A stretch of 64,000 nt of DNA from Pseudomaricurvus sp033283335 (GTDB lineage: Bacteria > Pseudomonadota > Gammaproteobacteria > Pseudomonadales > Cellvibrionaceae): contig JAWMQP010000006.1 in the NCBI GenBank assembly GCA_033283335.1, positions 186,001 to 250,000 on the forward strand. The letters run 5' to 3'. The notes under the pieces are model-generated. The model saw only the letters and a list, made by a program, of their open reading frames with translations. It was not told the DNA's origin and ran no database searches. Shown here in pieces: positions 60,739-64,000 of this stretch (position 1 is its first letter; every line of letters begins with the position of its first letter). The position numbers were made by a program, and so were the translations under genes.

Positions 60739-60834
60739 ATCCTGTTAGTGTGATTGAGGTCACGCTTGGTTGGTTTGCTCTGCCGTGTGGACGCGATAAG
60801 CTGGTAAGTTGTTGGGTCCATAACGGAAGAGCGC

Positions 60835-62478
60835 ATGGCCGCCGAAGCGATGTCTTCAGCAATATCTCTGTTGTCCGCTGTCGATGCTGAGCAGTTTCTG
60901 CAGCGGATGTCCGACGCCTATTTCCTGGTGGATTCCTGTCGCGTTATTCAGCATGCAAACCCCGCCGCCTACAACCTCTTCAGCGGTCAGCCGCTGGTGG
61001 GACGTTGTCTGGATGAATTCATTCATCGCGATCTCGATCACAAGCCCCCGGCTATGGGGGATGTACTGGTTTGCCATAGCGCCGATGATGGCGGGGATGA
61101 GGCCAGTGCGCTGTTGCAGCTCACCCACTTTTGGTCTGCGGGTAACCACTCCTATCACTGTCTGCTGACACCTTTGGCTACCGGCTGCCAGGATTTGGCG
61201 CGACACGATCTGCTCACTGGTCAGCTGAACCGGCAGGCGTTTGAGATGATTCTCGGCAATGCGGTACAGGACGCCTACGATCAACAGAGCTGTTTCGGCC
61301 TGTTGTATCTGGATTTGTACCAGTTCAAGTTGATTAATGACAGTTATGGACACGCAGGTGGTGACCGGGTGTTGCGTCGCGTGGCGGCACTGATCGATGG
61401 CTGTCTGCGCGGCCAGGATGTGTTGGCGCGTTTGGGCAGTGATGAATTTGGGCTGTTGTTACCGGGTATCTCTCTGGCGGGGGCCCGTCGCTTGTCGGAT
61501 AGCCTGATTGAAACGTTTCAAAACACTCAGTTCCACTGGCGCAATACCGATTTTCAGGTGTCGGCCTGTATTGGTGTTGCGCAGATCGATGCCCGCACCG
61601 AGTCCGCTGCCGAGGCGCTGGCAAGGGCAAGCGGGGCTTGTGAGTCGGCCCAGGCGATCGGCCGCAACCGCATTGTGTTGGCCGATAGTGATGTCGATGC
61701 GGCCCGCCGCATGACCGATGTGCACTGGGTCAAGCGGCTCAATGATGCCTTGCGCAATGATCATTTCTGCCTTTACCAGCAAAAGCTGCAAGCGGTGCGT
61801 CCCGGCTTGTGCGATCACCATGAAGTGTTGTTGCGATTGAGGGATTACAGCCTCTCTGAGGAGACCACAGAGACTCCGGCATTGATTTTGCCCGAGGCGT
61901 TTATTCCGGCCGCAGAACGCTATGGGTTGATGGACGACATTGACCGCTGGGTGGTGACACGGGTGCTGGATTACCTGCAACAGCGCCAGCGGCAAGGTCT
62001 GCCGCTGCCGGTATTGAGTGTCAATTTGTCCGGTGCCACCCTGGGGGATGGCGCCTTTACCGAGTTTGTCGTAGATCGAATAGAGCAGGCAGGTATCGAG
62101 GCGGCGTACCTGCATTTTGAAATTACCGAAACGGCGGCGATCAGGCATCTCGACAGCGCCATTGGGTTTATGCGTACATTGCGCGCACGAGGCAGCTGTT
62201 TTTTTCTGGATGATTTTGGCAGTGGCTTGTCTTCGTTTGGTTACCTGAAAGAGTTGCCGGTGGATTTTTTGAAAATCGACGGTTCCTTTGTGCGCGGCAT
62301 GCTGGAGGATCGTCAGCAGCGTGCCATGGTCAGCAGCTTTGTGCAGTTGGCGCAGTCACTGGATCTCAAAACCGTGGCGGAGTATGTGGAATCTGCGGAT
62401 TTGCGACAGGCGTTGGTGGAGCTGGGAGTCGATTATGTGCAAGGTGACGGCATCGCCCGGGCGATGCCGTTGACATGA
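60835..62478 (+). CDS. PAS-GGDEF-EAL protein, probable c-di-GMP phosphodiesterase
   Basis: Cytoplasmic GGDEF-EAL protein (547 aa). The ATG at 60835 follows GGAAGAG. A PAS-like domain lies at about 15-110 (DAYFLVDSCRVIQHANPAAYNLF), GGDEF at about 120-285 and EAL at about 295-545. The GGDEF signature reads GSDEF at about 201-205, with a preserved RxxD I-site (RGQD). The EAL site is well preserved: EVLLRL for EALLR, Asn in SVNLSG, Glu in FEITETAA, the Asp pair in LDDFGSGLSSF, Lys in LKIDGSF, and Glu in VAEYVE. So it should hydrolyse c-di-GMP, with GGDEF perhaps regulatory through GTP. It is the only window protein with a complete EAL site. Confidence 0.9.
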   Translation: MAAEAMSSAISLLSAVDAEQFLQRMSDAYFLVDSCRVIQHANPAAYNLFSGQPLVGRCLDEFIHRDLDHKPPAMGDVLVCHSADDGGDEASALLQLTHFWSAGNHSYHCLLTPLATGCQDLARHDLLTGQLNRQAFEMILGNAVQDAYDQQSCFGLLYLDLYQFKLINDSYGHAGGDRVLRRVAALIDGCLRGQDVLARLGSDEFGLLLPGISLAGARRLSDSLIETFQNTQFHWRNTDFQVSACIGVAQIDARTESAAEALARASGACESAQAIGRNRIVLADSDVDAARRMTDVHWVKRLNDALRNDHFCLYQQKLQAVRPGLCDHHEVLLRLRDYSLSEETTETPALILPEAFIPAAERYGLMDDIDRWVVTRVLDYLQQRQRQGLPLPVLSVNLSGATLGDGAFTEFVVDRIEQAGIEAAYLHFEITETAAIRHLDSAIGFMRTLRARGSCFFLDDFGSGLSSFGYLKELPVDFLKIDGSFVRGMLEDRQQRAMVSSFVQLAQSLDLKTVAEYVESADLRQALVELGVDYVQGDGIARAMPLT

Positions 62479-63480
62479 TCAATGCCCCAGAATCTCGGTC
62501 CGAATCTGCAAGTGTTGCTCGGGCCGCAGGCGCGGTCCAAACTGGCTTACCACTTGGGCGGAGGCACGGCTCGCCAGTCGGCCGGCCTGTTCGAAATCCT
62601 GGCCGTGGGTAATTGCGTAGATAAACGCGCCAGCAAACATATCGCCGGCACCATTGGTGTCCACGGCCTCGACCGAGTGTGGGGCAATCTGAATCTCCTG
62701 TTGGCCATCGTACAGCAGTGCTCCCTCGCCGCCGAGGGTTATGGCGAAGGTTTTGGCAATGGCTTTCAGTGCACGAACGGCGTCGGCCAGTGTTTGGGTG
62801 CGGGTAAAGCCGAGGGCTTCGTCGCGGTTGCAAAACAGCAGGTCGACACCGTCCCCCAGCATGTCGCACAAACCATCGTGAAAAAACTCCACCATGGCGG
62901 GATCCGACAGACTCAACGCGGTTTTCACACCCTGGCGCTCGGCCTGTTGACGCAGCTCAATGGCTGCTGCGCGACCTGTCTCTGAGGATACCAGGTAGCC
63001 TTCCAGGTAGGCGTATTGCGAGCGGCCAACCGCATCGACATGCAGCTCCTGGATGGAAACTGTCTCGCTGATGCCCAGGAAGGTGTTCATGGTGCGTTCC
63101 GCATCGGGGGTGATCATCACCAGGCATTTGCCGGTCACACCGTCTTGTCGCTCCAGTGAGTGGTGGTAATCGACACCGGCGCTGCGCAGGTCATTGAGGT
63201 AAAAATCACCATTTTCATCGCTGGCGACTTTGCAGCTGTAAAACGCATTGGCACCAAAATAACTGGCGGCAATAATGGTATTGGCGGCAGAGCCGCCACT
63301 GGCGCGATTGGATGCCACCAGGTGATTGGAAAAATGCTGCACCAATTCCTGTTGCCGTTGTTCGTCCACCAGGGTCATGACGCCTTTGTCGATGTTCAGG
63401 TTTGACAGGTCCTGATCGCTGACTTCGATTTCTGTGTCCACCAGTGCGGCGCCAATGCCGTAAACGTGATAATCCGCCAT
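62479..63480 (-). CDS. PfkB-family adenosine kinase
   Basis: Ribokinase-fold sugar/nucleoside kinase (333 aa), most like adenosine kinases found in gammaproteobacteria. It starts MADYHVYGIGAALVDTEIEVSD, the family's first Gly-Ile-Gly strand with the substrate-binding Asp. RASGGSAANTIIAASYFGA is at about 60-78; the C-terminal catalytic loop VEAVDTNGAGDMFAGAFIYA is at about 266-285, with the base Asp in GAGD. Length and the NTFLGISETV segment are compatible with adenosine kinase; other nucleosides or ribose are possible. It converges with the GGDEF-EAL gene with no gap. It starts near mrcB, which diverges from it. Confidence 0.88.
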   Translation of the reverse strand: MADYHVYGIGAALVDTEIEVSDQDLSNLNIDKGVMTLVDEQRQQELVQHFSNHLVASNRASGGSAANTIIAASYFGANAFYSCKVASDENGDFYLNDLRSAGVDYHHSLERQDGVTGKCLVMITPDAERTMNTFLGISETVSIQELHVDAVGRSQYAYLEGYLVSSETGRAAAIELRQQAERQGVKTALSLSDPAMVEFFHDGLCDMLGDGVDLLFCNRDEALGFTRTQTLADAVRALKAIAKTFAITLGGEGALLYDGQQEIQIAPHSVEAVDTNGAGDMFAGAFIYAITHGQDFEQAGRLASRASAQVVSQFGPRLRPEQHLQIRTEILGH

Positions 63481-63576
63481 AGTCTGTGCTGCTCTTGTTC
63501 AGTTGTTTGTGCGATTCGTCGTAAGGGGGGCTATTATGCCTTGTCTCGCCCTACAGAGTCAGTACACTGCGCGCCC

Positions 63577-64000
63577 ATGAGCCGACAAAAACCTTCCCCG
63601 TCTTCACGCAAATCCAGATCGTCAGCCAAGTCTGGACGTTCCACCAAGTCCCGGCGTGCCGCCTCCAAGCGGTCCCTGTTTTCCCGTTTATGGCGCTGGT
63701 CGCTGTGGCCGCTAATGCTGTTGTTGCTGGCGTTCGCCCTTTGGGTGCTGTATCTGGATGTCAGTGTGCGGCACAAGTTTGATGGCCGCAAATGGGCCAT
63801 GCCGGCACGGGTCTACGCCCAGCCGCTGGAGTTGTATCAGGGCAAGCAGATCACCTATGCCGATTTGGAGGCGGAGCTGTCAGCGTTGCGGTATCGCCCG
63901 GTGGAACGCCTGTCGGAGGCGGGGCAATGGCGTCGGCAGGGCAGTGAAGTCGAGATTGCCACCCGCGCCTTTGACATGGGCGGGAGGACAGAGCCGGAAC
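63577..64000 (+). CDS. mrcB: Penicillin-binding protein 1B, 5' part only
   Basis: The first 141 residues of a bifunctional glycosyltransferase/transpeptidase that polymerises and crosslinks peptidoglycan; the gene continues beyond the right edge. The ATG at 63577 starts a basic cytoplasmic tail rich in Ser, Arg and Lys (SRQKPSPSSRKSRSSAKS), followed by a membrane anchor at about 43-65 (LWPLMLLLLAFALWVLYL). The beginning of the UB2H domain follows (ARVYAQPLELYQGKQITYADLEAEL), which in E. coli binds the activator LpoB. This segment is specific for PBP1B. The stretch shows no frameshift. The upstream gap to the kinase is 96 bp. Confidence 0.9.
   Translation, partial: MSRQKPSPSSRKSRSSAKSGRSTKSRRAASKRSLFSRLWRWSLWPLMLLLLAFALWVLYLDVSVRHKFDGRKWAMPARVYAQPLELYQGKQITYADLEAELSALRYRPVERLSEAGQWRRQGSEVEIATRAFDMGGRTEPE

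Overview
The window is a compact, roughly 58% GC chromosomal segment of a free-living gammaproteobacterium. Gene order and protein flavour point to the Pseudomonadales/Cellvibrionales side of the class. The clues are an rpsU-yqeY-dnaG-rpoD block with a CAU-anticodon tRNA beside rpoD, a class II ribonucleotide reductase split into NrdJa and NrdJb, a LapD-type c-di-GMP receptor, ppk and ppx side by side, a RibB protein fused to a dead RibA domain, and an SGNH carbohydrate-esterase-like protein. The genus cannot be fixed from the sequence alone. No rRNA operon, CRISPR array, prophage, insertion sequence or plasmid gene was seen.

Layout. 1-6.5 kb: an unidentified partial gene, a 7TM-DISM diguanylate cyclase, DUF2784, a umuDC operon divergent from a SRAP (yedK-like) gene with a LexA box between them, a DUF302 protein and a glutaredoxin-like protein. 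6.5-16.6 kb: tRNA-Ile2(CAU), rpoD, dnaG, yqeY and rpsU facing tsaD-folB-folK, then a DksA-type zinc-finger protein, a small heat-shock protein and ettA. 16.8-25 kb: a PAS-GGDEF-EAL protein with degenerate catalytic motifs, an orphan acylating aldehyde dehydrogenase, two alpha/beta hydrolases, an EamA transporter and hemN. 25-30.5 kb: an AraC-type regulator divergent from a valine-catabolism operon (isobutyryl-CoA dehydrogenase, enoyl-CoA hydratase, 3-hydroxyisobutyryl-CoA hydrolase, mmsB). A 110-bp palindromic element lies inside that operon. 30.6-37.3 kb: nrdJab, glyA, a D-2-hydroxyacid dehydrogenase and an SGNH esterase. 37.3-42.8 kb: a KefB-like antiporter, ppx and ppk under a triple Pho box. 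43-51.5 kb: a GlxA-family regulator, then nrdR-ribD-ribE-ribBX-ribH-nusB-thiL-pgpA, a retropepsin-like protease and ribA. 51.6-54 kb: aroQ-accB-accC. 54.3-64 kb: dsbD divergent from a lipoprotein/LapD/PCuAC operon, DUF2333, a GGDEF-EAL protein, adenosine kinase and the start of mrcB.

How the parts work together. Most of the window is core metabolism and information processing: transcription, replication priming, tRNA t6A, folate, riboflavin, fatty-acid initiation, shikimate, dNTPs and polyphosphate. Over this lies a c-di-GMP layer of four proteins: one canonical cyclase, one protein with an intact EAL site, one doubly degenerate protein, and one LapD-like membrane receptor. Readable regulatory sites give each stress module a plausible switch: LexA for umuDC/yedK, PhoB for ppk-ppx, FNR/Anr-like sites before hemN and nrdJa, and a two-turn direct repeat for the AraC regulator of valine catabolism. 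The least expected arrangement is the tightly packed lipoprotein-lapD-PCuAC operon facing dsbD, with no lapG in view.
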